Part shown: in pieces, positions 7,302-15,551 of the stretch
Numbering within the stretch: position 1 is the first letter of the stretch
Layout: each line of letters starts with the position of its first letter
Assembly (NCBI RefSeq): GCF_900129225.1
Contig: NZ_FQUG01000002.1
Location: 1-64,000, forward strand
Reading direction: 5' to 3'
Length of the DNA: 64,000 bases
Source of the DNA: Schwartzia succinivorans DSM 10502
GTDB lineage: Bacteria > Bacillota > Negativicutes > Selenomonadales > Selenomonadaceae
The notes under the pieces: generated by a model
Told to the model about the DNA's origin: nothing
The model's database searches: none
What the model saw: the letters and a program-made list of their open reading frames with translations, nothing else
Translations under genes and position numbers: made by a program

Positions 7302-9194
7302 ATGCAGCAAAATGAGCAGCTGATACAGCAGGAAAAATATCTGCGACTGCTTTCTGAAAAATATCCGACGCCCGAGGCGGTAAGTGAGAGACTCATTCAT
7401 CTTGAGGCACGGCTGACACTGCCAAAGGAGGTAGAGCATTTTCTGAGTGACCTTCACGGAGAGTATGGCACGTTTTCACATATTCTGAACAACTGCTCCG
7501 GTGTAATACGTGAAAAGGTAGCGTATGTTTTCGGTGACAGAATGGATGAGGAGGAGCAGGCTGAGTTCTGCACGCTCCTGTACTATCCGGTGGAAAAGCT
7601 GGAATCTCTTGAAAATGAAGGCCGCACTGTCCCCAAATGGTATGTTGAAACCCTTGGAAAGCTGCTGGAGCTGGCAAAGGTTATGTCCTATAAATATCCG
7701 CTGGCAAAAATTTCGGAGCTTATTCCGACTGCTTTCACGTCGGTTATTGTTGAGATGATGAACACACGGCCTGATGAAGACCCCGCGCAGTTTGCTTATC
7801 ACAAAAGGCTTCTTGATTCCATAGTCGAGGTTGGCAGCGCGCCGTCCTTTATCTGTGTTTTCGCGGAGCTTATAAAACGTCTGGCTGTCGGCTGGATTCA
7901 CATTGTGGGAGACTTTTTCGACAGAGGCTCAAGACCTGATGCTATCCTTGATAAAGTAATAGACTATCCGTCCCTTGATATACAGTGGGGCAATCACGAT
8001 ATTCTCTGGATGGGCGCAGCCTGCGGAAGCGATGCCTGTATCGCCAATGTCGTAAGAAACAACCTCAGATACAACAACACAGAGGTTCTTGAAAACGGCT
8101 ACGGAATAGGGCTTCGTTCACTCACTCTCTGGGCAGCCCGTCAGTATCCTGACGAAGCTCCGATAAAGGCCGCGGAACGGGCAATATCCATTATAATGTT
8201 CAAGCTGGAGGGTAAAATCATCCGCCGTCATCCTGAGTTTTCCATGGACGAGAGGGTGCTCCTCGATGCTGTGGACTATGAAAAGGGTACGGTACGCATT
8301 GACGGAAAAGACTACGCGATGAATCAGAGGGTTTTCCCGACCATTGACCCTGAAAATCCGTTGAAGCTTTCTCAGGAGGAGGAAGATATAGTTAAGGAGC
8401 TTCGTGCATCCTTCCTTGCCAGCGAACCGCTTCGCCGCCATGTTGAGTTCCTGTACCGCAGGGGAAGCGTTTATACCTGCTGCAACGGCAACCTCCTTTT
8501 CCATGCATGCGTTCCAATGAATGAGGACGGAAGCTTTACGAAGGTGACGGTAGGCGGAGGAGACTACAGCGGAAGGGCGTATTTTGATTTTGTTGACGCG
8601 GCGGCACGGCGTGCGTGGACGGAGCGGGATAAAATCCTTTTGGATTATATGTGGTACTTCTGGTGTGGCCGTGAGTCGGTATTCTCAGGGCGCGAGTTCA
8701 AGACCTTTGAGCGCATGTTTGTAGATGACGAGAGCACCTGGGAGGAGCCTGACGATCCCTATTTCCAGTTCATCAATGATGCTGATGCCTGTGGACGTGT
8801 TCTTAAGGAGTTTGGCCTTGACCCGGAGAAGGGACATATCATCAACGGTCATGTACCTGTCAAAAAAGGCGAGAGCCCTGTAAAATCCGGGGGCAAAGCA
8901 ATCGTAATCGACGGCGGCTTCTGTCATGCCTACCATAAGAAAACAGGTATTTCGGGCTTCACGCTCATATCAAACTCCCGCGGACTCAGGCTTCTCGCGC
9001 ATCAGCACGTTGCGGATGTCAGAACGGCGCTTCGGGAGAACAGGGATATCGAATCAGTATCCGAGACGGTTGAGCTCCAGTCCTACAGCCTTACGGTTGC
9101 GGATACGGACAAAGGAAAGGCAATCCGTGAGGAGATGGAAGACCTGAGGGCGCTTTTGATTGCCTACAGAAGCGGAGTCATTCATCACGCATAA
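7302..9194 (+). CDS. fbp: Fructose-1,6-bisphosphatase, class III
   Basis: This enzyme dephosphorylates fructose 1,6-bisphosphate in gluconeogenesis. The 630-residue length is close to the Bacillus Fbp (about 670), unlike the short class I and II enzymes. It belongs to the metallophosphatase superfamily, and metal-binding motifs are visible: LSDLHGEYGTF (about 48-58), GDFFDRGSRPD (about 204-214) and WGNHD (about 229-233), then GHVPV and a C-terminal IDGGFCHAYHKKTG block. AAAGGGG lies upstream of the ATG. It is a monocistronic gene ended by a large nested hairpin that resembles the MITE found elsewhere in the window. Confidence 0.95.
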   Translation: MQQNEQLIQQEKYLRLLSEKYPTPEAVSERLIHLEARLTLPKEVEHFLSDLHGEYGTFSHILNNCSGVIREKVAYVFGDRMDEEEQAEFCTLLYYPVEKLESLENEGRTVPKWYVETLGKLLELAKVMSYKYPLAKISELIPTAFTSVIVEMMNTRPDEDPAQFAYHKRLLDSIVEVGSAPSFICVFAELIKRLAVGWIHIVGDFFDRGSRPDAILDKVIDYPSLDIQWGNHDILWMGAACGSDACIANVVRNNLRYNNTEVLENGYGIGLRSLTLWAARQYPDEAPIKAAERAISIIMFKLEGKIIRRHPEFSMDERVLLDAVDYEKGTVRIDGKDYAMNQRVFPTIDPENPLKLSQEEEDIVKELRASFLASEPLRRHVEFLYRRGSVYTCCNGNLLFHACVPMNEDGSFTKVTVGGGDYSGRAYFDFVDAAARRAWTERDKILLDYMWYFWCGRESVFSGREFKTFERMFVDDESTWEEPDDPYFQFINDADACGRVLKEFGLDPEKGHIINGHVPVKKGESPVKSGGKAIVIDGGFCHAYHKKTGISGFTLISNSRGLRLLAHQHVADVRTALRENRDIESVSETVELQSYSLTVADTDKGKAIREEMEDLRALLIAYRSGVIHHA

Positions 9195-9208
9195 GTGAAA
9201 ATAAAAAG

Positions 9209-9279
9209 GGACTGTAAAAAATGCTCTTTTCTAGCCTTCTTCTAAAGGAGAAGGCTATTTTTGCATTATTTTACAGTCC
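9209..9279. repeat. Short derivative of the MITE-like element, acting as terminator
   Basis: A 71-base nested palindrome has outer arms GGACTGTAAAA/TTTTACAGTCC, then ATGC/GCAT, then AGCCTTCT/AGAAGGCT at 9233-9256. The outer arms match the ends of the longer element at 28547-28754, and the inner arm matches its GCCTTCTCC block. This copy looks like the two ends joined after loss of the middle. It lies between convergent fbp and korC and probably stops transcription from both sides. Confidence 0.7.
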
Positions 9280-9294
9280 GCTATGCTTTATATT

Positions 9295-9837
9295 TTATGC
9301 TGCCTTTGCTACGCCCTTTGCGAGAGCAATACCCGCGGCAAGGGCTTTTTTGTTGGCATCCTCCGTTCCCTTCGGTACGCGGTCCAGTACCGCCTTTGTG
9401 AGGGATTCTACGGATACGCAGTTCGTGAGCGCGGCGACGGCGCCGAGAGCGACAATGTTTGCGAAAAGAGCCTTGCCGCAGGTTGATACAGCCGTGCGCG
9501 TAATCGGAAGGTCAACACGGTGGGCACTTACAGGGACGTTCTCTACGAAAAGGCTGTCCGTTATGATGAGGCTGTCAGGAGTGCAGTCTGCCGAATATTT
9601 GTCTGCGGCCTCCTGACTCATTACCAGAAGTGTCTCAGGGTGCATGACACGTCCGAAATGAATGGCTTCGTCGGAAATAATTACCTCGGCCTTGGAGGAG
9701 CCTCCACGGGCCTCAGGACCGTAGCTCTGGGACTGGATAGCCATTTTTCCGTCAAGGAGAGCCGCCTCGGCAAGAATAATTCCTGCAGTAATAAGGCCCT
9801 GACCGCCTGTACCGGAAAATCTGAATGTCTGCTTCAT
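9295..9837 (-). CDS. korC: 2-oxoglutarate:ferredoxin oxidoreductase, gamma subunit
   Basis: This 180-residue protein is the gamma subunit of a four-subunit 2-oxoacid:ferredoxin oxidoreductase. It shows the family start FRFSGTGGQGLITAGIILAE and the SYGPEARGGSSKAEVIIS block that lines the CoA-handling domain. It is the last gene of a korD-korA-korB-korC operon on the minus strand. The complex converts 2-oxoglutarate plus CoA to succinyl-CoA, or the reverse, with ferredoxin as electron carrier; in anaerobes it often serves biosynthesis. A branched-chain 2-oxoacid substrate (Vor) cannot be excluded from the gamma subunit alone. Confidence 0.88.
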   Translation of the reverse strand: MKQTFRFSGTGGQGLITAGIILAEAALLDGKMAIQSQSYGPEARGGSSKAEVIISDEAIHFGRVMHPETLLVMSQEAADKYSADCTPDSLIITDSLFVENVPVSAHRVDLPITRTAVSTCGKALFANIVALGAVAALTNCVSVESLTKAVLDRVPKGTEDANKKALAAGIALAKGVAKAA

Positions 9838-9849
9838 GTCAATGCCTCC

Positions 9850-10674
9850 TCAAAGCGCCGCCTGTGCGCGCGCGATAACCTCGTCGTATGCCTCGGTGTA
9901 CTCCTTGCGGTCCGTACGCTCCGAAAGAACACCGATGGGGAATTTTCCCGCCCGCTGCTCCTCTGTCATTTTATTCCATGCAGCGAGAGGGACGCCGTGT
10001 TGACGCTGCCAGTCCATCATAAGAGCAGGAGCGCCCATTTTGTTCTGCCGTCCGAAATTCGTCGGGCAGGCGGATACAGCTTCAATAAGGCTGAAGCCTT
10101 TGTGCTCCATGCCTTTTTTTATTACATCAATGAGAAGCTGGGTGTGGTACGTCGTTGCGCGGGCCGTATATGTAGCGCCTGCGGCCTGTGCGAGGGAAGG
10201 AAGGTCAAAATCCTCCTCGATTGTCATGTAGGGAGCGGTTGTTGCCTTGCTTCCTACGGGAGTCATAGGTGAATACTGACCGCCGGTCATGCCGTATATG
10301 CTGTTGTTGAAAACAACAAGAGTCAGATCAATGTTTCTGCGTGCCGCGTGGATAAGATGATTTCCGCCGATAGCCGTGCAGTCACCGTCACCGCTGACGA
10401 CGATTACGTGAAGCTTCGGGTTAGCCATCTTGAGGCCGCTGGCGATGGGCAGTGCACGTCCGTGCAGCGTGTTTGCCGTGTTGAAATCAAGATAACCTGA
10501 GGCACGGCTTGAGCAGCCGATACCCGAAATTATCGCGACATCGTCCTTGGACCAGCCCTCCTGGTCGATTGCCTGTACGATAGCACCTGTGATGATGCCG
10601 TGACCGCAGCCGGGGCACCAGAGATGCGGCAGACGTCCGGGGCGGAAATATTTTTCTACAAGCTCTTCCTTCAT
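9850..10674 (-). CDS. korB: 2-oxoglutarate:ferredoxin oxidoreductase, beta (TPP) subunit
   Basis: This 274-residue beta subunit binds thiamine diphosphate. It starts with the RPGRLPHLWCPGCGHGI block. The TPP/metal motif VSGDGDCTAIGGNHLIHAAR and NSIYGMTGGQYSPMTPVGSK are clear, and ISGIGCSSRASGY and LHGRALPIASGLKMANP are standard KorB sequences. Its start overlaps the stop of korA by four bases, indicating translational coupling. The gamma gene follows 12 bases downstream. Confidence 0.92.
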   Translation of the reverse strand: MKEELVEKYFRPGRLPHLWCPGCGHGIITGAIVQAIDQEGWSKDDVAIISGIGCSSRASGYLDFNTANTLHGRALPIASGLKMANPKLHVIVVSGDGDCTAIGGNHLIHAARRNIDLTLVVFNNSIYGMTGGQYSPMTPVGSKATTAPYMTIEEDFDLPSLAQAAGATYTARATTYHTQLLIDVIKKGMEHKGFSLIEAVSACPTNFGRQNKMGAPALMMDWQRQHGVPLAAWNKMTEEQRAGKFPIGVLSERTDRKEYTEAYDEVIARAQAAL

Positions 10675-11822
10675 GCCTGCGCACCTCCTGTCATCTTTTT
10701 GATTTCTTCAAGCATCTCTTCGGGAGATGCAGATTCGTTGTCATATTTTGCATAGAGCGTGACGGGGATTTTTCCGTGAACTGCACGCTCCACCTCAAGG
10801 AAATACTGACCGCAGTTTAACTCATGAACAAGGATTCCCTTCACCTTGGATGAAAGCCCGGCAATCTCCTTTTCTGCGAAGGGCCATATTGTAACGGGAC
10901 GGAAAAGACCTACCTTGATGCCCTGCTCCCGTGCCGCATCAACTGCATCGTAGGCGGTGCGGGCTGCGCCGCCGTAGGAAATAACAGCGTACTCCGCATC
11001 CTCCATGCGGTAGCTCTCCGTCATGATGATATCGTCAAGGCGGTCGGTGAGCTTGGTACGGAGTCTGTCCTGTGATGTACGCGTCGCAGAAGGAGTTCCC
11101 TTCGGGAAGCCTGTCTCGTCATGGACGAGTCCCGATACATGCCAGCGGTAACCGCTGCCGAAGGGCGCCATGGGGGGGACCTTGGTTCCGTCCACGTCCC
11201 TGTAAGCGAGATAATCCTCAGGCGCACAGGAAGGAACCTTGCGTGGGAACTTCGGAAGGTCGTCATAGCTTTCCGGAAGCTCAATGCGCTCACGCATGTG
11301 TCCTACAATCTCATCCATAAGAAGAATAACGGGGCAGCGGTATGTCTCGCTGAGTTCAACCGCACGCCGTGTGAGGTCGAAGCATTCAGGGACGCTTGTG
11401 GGGGACACGACGATAACCCAATGGTCTCCGTGAGTGCCCCAGCGTGTCTGCATTACATCACCCTGTGACGGGGATGTGGGCTGTCCTGTTGCAGGGCCTA
11501 CGCGCTGAACATCCACAACAACGCAGGGAATTTCTGCGCTGCAGGCGAGTCCAAGCATCTCCTGTTTTAAAGAAAAGCCCGGGCCGCTTGTGGCGGTCAT
11601 GCCCTTTACTCCCGCGAGAGACGCGCCGATGACAGCCCCCATGCCTGCCAGCTCATCCTCTGTCTGCATGAACTTTCCGCCTACCTCAGGAAGACGTTTT
11701 GCCATGCCCTCTGCTATTTCTGTGGACGGCGTAATAGGATAGCCGCCGTAAAAACGTACACCTGCGGAAATCGCGCCTTCCACAACAGCAGAATTTCCCT
11801 GCATCAAAAGTACTTTGCCCAT
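10671..11822 (-). CDS. korA: 2-oxoglutarate:ferredoxin oxidoreductase, alpha subunit
   Basis: This 383-residue alpha subunit has the pyrimidine-binding fold: GNSAVVEGAISAGVRFYGGY, PITPSTEIAE, then QTEDELAGMGAVIGASLAG and SGPGFSLKQEM. The ATG chosen at 11822 is preceded by GGAGG and begins MGKVLLMQGN; longer in-frame extensions overlap the ferredoxin gene and look unreal. It lies three bases after korD and overlaps korB. The GPATGQPTSPSQGD motif fits the 2-oxoglutarate group better than pyruvate oxidoreductases. Confidence 0.92.
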   Translation of the reverse strand: MGKVLLMQGNSAVVEGAISAGVRFYGGYPITPSTEIAEGMAKRLPEVGGKFMQTEDELAGMGAVIGASLAGVKGMTATSGPGFSLKQEMLGLACSAEIPCVVVDVQRVGPATGQPTSPSQGDVMQTRWGTHGDHWVIVVSPTSVPECFDLTRRAVELSETYRCPVILLMDEIVGHMRERIELPESYDDLPKFPRKVPSCAPEDYLAYRDVDGTKVPPMAPFGSGYRWHVSGLVHDETGFPKGTPSATRTSQDRLRTKLTDRLDDIIMTESYRMEDAEYAVISYGGAARTAYDAVDAAREQGIKVGLFRPVTIWPFAEKEIAGLSSKVKGILVHELNCGQYFLEVERAVHGKIPVTLYAKYDNESASPEEMLEEIKKMTGGAQA

Positions 11823-11824
11823 CC

Positions 11825-12019
11825 TTACGCCTCCTTCTCTACAAATATTGCATAGTCCGGGCAGCGCATTTCGCACTGACCGCACTTTATACAGTCGTTT
11901 TCCTTGCCCTCCGCGATGGCGGCCTTGTTCAGCTCAGTGATGACCAGCACCTTCTTTGGACAGAAAAAAGTGCATATTCCGCATCCCTTGCACCGTTTTG
12001 TAATCAGCTTCAGACTCAT
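11825..12019 (-). CDS. korD: 2-oxoglutarate:ferredoxin oxidoreductase, ferredoxin-like delta subunit
   Basis: This 64-residue protein has two CxxCxxCxxxC(P) motifs (CKGCGICTFFCP and CIKCGQCEMRCP), so it holds two [4Fe-4S] clusters. It is the electron-transfer delta subunit and the first gene of the korDABC operon. A good sigma-A promoter sits 70-100 bases upstream on the same strand. Confidence 0.93.
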   Translation of the reverse strand: MSLKLITKRCKGCGICTFFCPKKVLVITELNKAAIAEGKENDCIKCGQCEMRCPDYAIFVEKEA

Positions 12020-12088
12020 GAGTCCGGCCCTCTCTTTCCACTCAACAAATACTCTATACCATATAATCTATAGTAGGATACAAACACT

Positions 12089-12117
12089 ACTATATCACAG
12101 GAATACTTTATATGCAA
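12089..12117 (-). promoter_or_regulatory. Promoter of the korDABC operon
   Basis: On the minus strand TTGCAT is followed by exactly 17 bases and TATAGT, close to the sigma-A consensus. It points into korD, about 70 bases away. Confidence 0.7.
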
Positions 12118-12127
12118 TCTTATTATA

Positions 12128-12342
12128 AAAAATATACTGATTTGTGCATAGGAATATATACAATCACATTCGATATAAGCGTAAAAACCATAATAAGTGT
12201 AAACCTACACGAATGAAATATGTATATGAGAGCATCGGGAGAGGATAGAGGGAGGTGTCTGAATTTTGATTTAGGATTGAGCTTTCTTGGGCGTTGTCAT
12301 GATTTAGTACACATTAAAATTCGATTTTGTGTAAAATTTATC
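12128..12342. other. AT-rich intergenic stretch between divergent promoters
   Basis: Nothing with coding or RNA character is visible between the kor promoter and the pheA promoter. Confidence 0.5.
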
Positions 12343-12371
12343 TTGATTTTGTAAACTGTGTATGCTATCAT
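12343..12371 (+). promoter_or_regulatory. Promoter of the T-box/pheA-aroF unit
   Basis: TTGATT at 12343-12348, a 17-base spacer and TATCAT at 12366-12371 form a sigma-A type promoter. The transcript would start near 12378, right at the beginning of the T-box leader. Confidence 0.7.
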
Positions 12372-12377
12372 GAGCAC

Positions 12378-12656
12378 ATCGTACAGAGAAAAAGCGAAGA
12401 ACCGGAAAAGTATCGTGCAGGGAACCGTTCAGAGAGCCGGAGCAGGTGGAAACCGGCCGGGGAGATGCGCAGGAAGTTCACCGGGGAGCTGCCCGTTCAG
12501 AGGCGTGAGTCAGCAGACGGAGCCGGAGCCTTTACCGTTAGAGGAAGGAGCCTGTCGACATATGTCCGCAGGTGAAGAGATATCCGCTTTGGCGGATGAA
12601 TCAGGGTGGTACCGCGAGCAACAGCCTCGTCCTTTGACAGGACGGGGCTTTTTTTA
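12378..12656 (+). ncRNA. T-box leader upstream of pheA, probably tRNA-Phe responsive
   Basis: The hallmark T-box AGGGTGGTACCGCG lies at 12603-12616. Its TGGT bulge would pair with a tRNA ending ACCA, consistent with tRNA-Phe. It is followed by an intrinsic terminator (12623-12649 stem, T-tract to 12656), and the T-box would pair with the terminator 5' arm in the antiterminated form. The upstream 220 bases fold into GC-rich stems as expected of stem I to III. A TTC triplet at 12477-12479 in a GAAGTTCAC context is a candidate Phe specifier, but the stem I alignment is not certain. Uncharged tRNA would allow read-through into pheA and aroF. Confidence 0.85.
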
Positions 12657-12677
12657 TTGAGTTGTGGAGGAAACGAA

Positions 12678-13532
12678 ATGAAAAGGATGGGTTTTTTGGG
12701 GCCGCTTGGCACTCACAGCGAAGCAGCAGCTCTCTACCTTCGGGAAAAATTAAATGAGGAATCGGAGCTTGTCCCTTATTCGGATATTTATTCGGTGATG
12801 CAGGCCGTTGCGGTCGGAAAGCTGGACAGCTGTCTTGTTCCTATTGAAAATTCTCTTGAGGGCTCGGTGAATATTACGCTTGATACGCTGGCAAGAAGCG
12901 AGGCACTTGTTGTGAACCGCGAACTGATATGGGGTGTCCACAATCATCTCATGGCAAAATGCAGTGCTGATGAAGTGAAAAAAATTTACAGTCACTCACA
13001 GCCCATTGCCCAGTGCAGGGACTGGCTGGAAGCTAACTACCCTCAGGCGGAGCGTATAGAAGCAGCAAGCACCGCGCAGGCTGCCCGCATGGTCGCGGAG
13101 AGCAAAGCTGGGGAAGGCGCTGCCGCGATATGCACGAAGCGCGCAGGTGAGCTTTACGGCCTTCACGTCATCGCAGAAGAGATACAGGACAATGACACGA
13201 ACTGCACACGCTTCTACGAGCTTTGCCGTCAGCCTTCCCATGTTCTTCCGAAGGGGGAACAGGGCCGCGCTCTTGTGATATGCGACATCGACGGCTCCCG
13301 TGCAGGAAGTCTTCTGGAAGTGCTGCAGGAATTTGCGGACAGAGGCATCAACATGACTCGTATCGAGTCGCGTCCGCGAAGGACGGAGCTGGGGCGGTAT
13401 ATTTTCTTTTTCGACCTGGAGGTAGAAGGAGATAATCACGACCGTCTGCAGGAATCAATCGGGGCAGTAAGAAAACGCAGTCTGTGGTTGCATGATTTGG
13501 GAGAATTTCCCATCATGTACGCTTTGAAATAG
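12678..13532 (+). CDS. pheA: Prephenate dehydratase
   Basis: This enzyme decarboxylates and dehydrates prephenate to phenylpyruvate in phenylalanine synthesis. The 284-residue length matches monofunctional PheA. The start at 12678 has GTGGAGG six bases upstream and yields MKRMGFLGPLGTHSEAA; a longer frame overlaps the T-box and is rejected. Catalytic-domain motifs are LVPIENSLEGSV and, in the DNDTNCTRFY block near residue 170, the conserved TRF. A C-terminal ACT regulatory domain (SLLEVLQEFADRGINMTRIESRP) binds phenylalanine as feedback inhibitor. The gene lies directly behind the T-box. Confidence 0.95.
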   Translation: MKRMGFLGPLGTHSEAAALYLREKLNEESELVPYSDIYSVMQAVAVGKLDSCLVPIENSLEGSVNITLDTLARSEALVVNRELIWGVHNHLMAKCSADEVKKIYSHSQPIAQCRDWLEANYPQAERIEAASTAQAARMVAESKAGEGAAAICTKRAGELYGLHVIAEEIQDNDTNCTRFYELCRQPSHVLPKGEQGRALVICDIDGSRAGSLLEVLQEFADRGINMTRIESRPRRTELGRYIFFFDLEVEGDNHDRLQESIGAVRKRSLWLHDLGEFPIMYALK

Positions 13533-13566
13533 TTAAAAATACTACATTATAAAGGAGACGAAAAAT

Positions 13567-14601
13567 ATGGTCATCATCATGAATCCGGACGCAACCGCGT
13601 CAGACATCAAGGGAGTTATCGAGGTTATTCAGAACGCAGGCCTTACCGCGAAGGTCATGGAGGGCGCGCAGCAGCAGATTGTCGGCGTTATCGGTGATAA
13701 AACGAAGCTGGGTTCTGTAGCCATTGACGCATTGCCGGGAGTAGAGCAGAGCGTTTCCATTTCCAAAAGCTACAAGCTGGTCAGCCGCGAATTTCATCCT
13801 CAGTCCAGCGTCATTGACGTGGATGGCGTCAGCATCGGCGGAGACGAGTTCGTCGTTATGGCAGGGCCATGTGCCGTTGAATCCAGAGAACAGCTTTTTG
13901 AGGCCGCGGAAATCGCGAAAAAGGGCGGAGCACAGTTCCTTCGCGGCGGCGCCTACAAACCGCGCACATCCCCGTACTCCTTCCAGGGCCTTGAGGAAGA
14001 GGGCCTGAAATATCTCGCAGAGGCAAAGGAGCGTACAGGCCTCCGCATCGTTACCGAGGTAACTGAGGTCGAGGCTGTAGAGGTCGTCGCGGAGTATGCA
14101 GACCTGCTGCAGATTGGCGCGCGAAATATGCAGAACTTCCGTCTTTTGAAGGAGGTCGGACGCTGCAACAAGCCTGTCCTTCTGAAGCGCGGTCTTGCTG
14201 CAACACTTAACGAGTGGCTGAACGCTGCAGAATATATTTTAAATGAAGGAAACCCGAATGTTATTTTCTGTGAGCGTGGAATCAGAAGCTACGAAACCTA
14301 CACGAGAAATACTCTCGACCTCAGCGCCGTCGCGGCAGTAAAGCATCTTTCACATCTGCCGATTATCGTTGACCCGAGCCACGGAACAGGAAAATGGCGT
14401 CTTGTGAAGCCTATGGCACTGGCTGCCGTAGCAACAGGAGCGGACGGAATCATAATGGAGATGCACCCGAATCCGGCAAAGGCTCTTTCCGACGGACCTC
14501 AGTCCCTGACTCCGGATAACTACTACGACCTCATGAAGGACGTTACGAAGCTTGCGAAGTTCATGAAGGCCGAAAATATCCAGTGCGTAGACCTTTCTTG
14601 A
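13567..14601 (+). CDS. aroF: 3-deoxy-7-phosphoheptulonate (DAHP) synthase, type I-beta
   Basis: This enzyme condenses phosphoenolpyruvate and erythrose 4-phosphate, the first step of the shikimate pathway. The 344-residue protein has an N-terminal ferredoxin-like/ACT-type regulatory domain (MVIIMNPDATASDIKGVIE, residues 1-70), then the barrel with VMAGPCAVES, FLRGGAYKPRTSPYSFQG, the conserved Cys of FCERGIRSYE, and IVDPSHGTGK. AAAGGAGACG precedes the ATG. It lies 34 bases after pheA, so the T-box likely controls both the entry step and the Phe branch. A terminator follows. Confidence 0.95.
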   Translation: MVIIMNPDATASDIKGVIEVIQNAGLTAKVMEGAQQQIVGVIGDKTKLGSVAIDALPGVEQSVSISKSYKLVSREFHPQSSVIDVDGVSIGGDEFVVMAGPCAVESREQLFEAAEIAKKGGAQFLRGGAYKPRTSPYSFQGLEEEGLKYLAEAKERTGLRIVTEVTEVEAVEVVAEYADLLQIGARNMQNFRLLKEVGRCNKPVLLKRGLAATLNEWLNAAEYILNEGNPNVIFCERGIRSYETYTRNTLDLSAVAAVKHLSHLPIIVDPSHGTGKWRLVKPMALAAVATGADGIIMEMHPNPAKALSDGPQSLTPDNYYDLMKDVTKLAKFMKAENIQCVDLS

Positions 14602-14622
14602 GATAATATTGTGTGTTGTTAT

Positions 14623-14655
14623 GCGGAGGAAATGGAAAATTTCCTCCGCTTTTTT
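14623..14655 (+). terminator. Intrinsic terminator after aroF
   Basis: GCGGAGGAAAT pairs with ATTTCCTCCGC across a GGAAA loop, followed by a T-tract. Confidence 0.9.
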
Positions 14656-14699
14656 GCGACGGGGCGTCGCCCCTTCGCGCATCCCCACCGCAGGAACTA

Positions 14700-15180
14700 C
14701 GTTCCCGCTAAGTTGACATGCCCCCGGCATGTCAACACCCTTTTTAAACGCTTCGCTTTTTTCCTTTTCCCGCGGCGTGGCTTATTCACTCCCTCCGTCA
14801 CGCTACGCGTGCCAAGCCAATATGCCACAGGCATGTTGACACCTCAAAGAGGGAGGCTATATTGCACGTCGCCCGCGAATTTACTGTCGTGGCAGGGCCA
14901 GTTAGTGGCAAGCTCTATGTAGAGATAAATGCTATTGATATGCAATATACTTCTATGTAAAAAATTAGTACTAATCAGCTTCAGTAATACAGTTACGACG
15001 CGGGAGACGATACACGCTCCCTCCGTTACGCTACGCGCTAAGCCAACATGCCACAGGCATGTTGACACCTCATGGAGAACACTCCCTCCGTCACGCTTTC
15101 AGCGTGCCACCTCCCTCCATGAGGGAGGCAGTTAAAAGCCCCCATCTTGGAGGGGGGTGCCCTGAAAGGGCGGGGGGAGC
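14700..15180. repeat. Mosaic of palindromic repeats
   Basis: This stretch has no credible gene. It holds three copies of a hairpin CAAYATGCC-loop-GGCATRTTG (14712-14736, 14818-14838, 15044-15064), two of them embedded in a block that starts CTCCCTCCGTYACGCTACGCG and contains GACACCTC. A related CTCCCTCCGTCACGCT...GAGGGAGGC block lies at 15082-15130. A TAGTGGCAAGCTC stretch near 14905 resembles the middle of the MITE-like element at 28547-28754. ACTAATCAGCTT occurs twice (about 14970 and 15187). It looks like nested and decayed non-autonomous elements. The rest, to 15336, is AT-rich without visible signals. Confidence 0.7.
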
Positions 15181-15336
15181 AAGCACTAATCAGCTTTGCA
15201 AATACCGTTCTTTTCACATCTCTGTTTTTGCTGATCACGTAGTACATTTCTCCTCTTTTTTCATCTTATATTCATTAAACATAGTCTAAAAGGCACAAAA
15301 AATGCGTAATTATGCAAGTATGATTGTATAAGGACT

Positions 15337-15363
15337 TAAGAAAATAAAAAATTACTCCGATAA
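15337..15363 (+). promoter_or_regulatory. Sigma-28 (SigD/FliA) type promoter for flgE
   Basis: TAAG at 15337-15340 is followed by 15 bases and TCCGATAA at 15356-15363, one base off the GCCGATAA -10 of flagellar sigma factors with the canonical spacer. It leaves a leader of about 180 bases before flgE, in which no known riboswitch was recognised. Confidence 0.6.
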
Positions 15364-15551
15364 TTAGAGTGAAAAAGTTAAAAAGCCTCTGCAAAAGCAG
15401 ACACGGACAAAAACGATTTTCATGCCGAGCACGGATAAGCACAATACGGCAGATGACAGGGAACGTCAATCATGAGTCGTCCAGTCCTGAAGGCAGACGC
15501 AAATACAGAACACGGCGGAACGAACGCCGTACAAAGGAGAAGTGATTTATC

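Noticed and set aside
9295-12019. Pyruvate:ferredoxin oxidoreductase
   Set aside because: Four small subunits in the order delta-alpha-beta-gamma with KorA/KorB motifs fit a 2-oxoglutarate (or related) enzyme better than the pyruvate enzyme, which in such bacteria is usually one large chain.
14611-15289. Several small open frames in the repeat mosaic
   Set aside because: They read through palindromic repeats and have no good start sites or family features.
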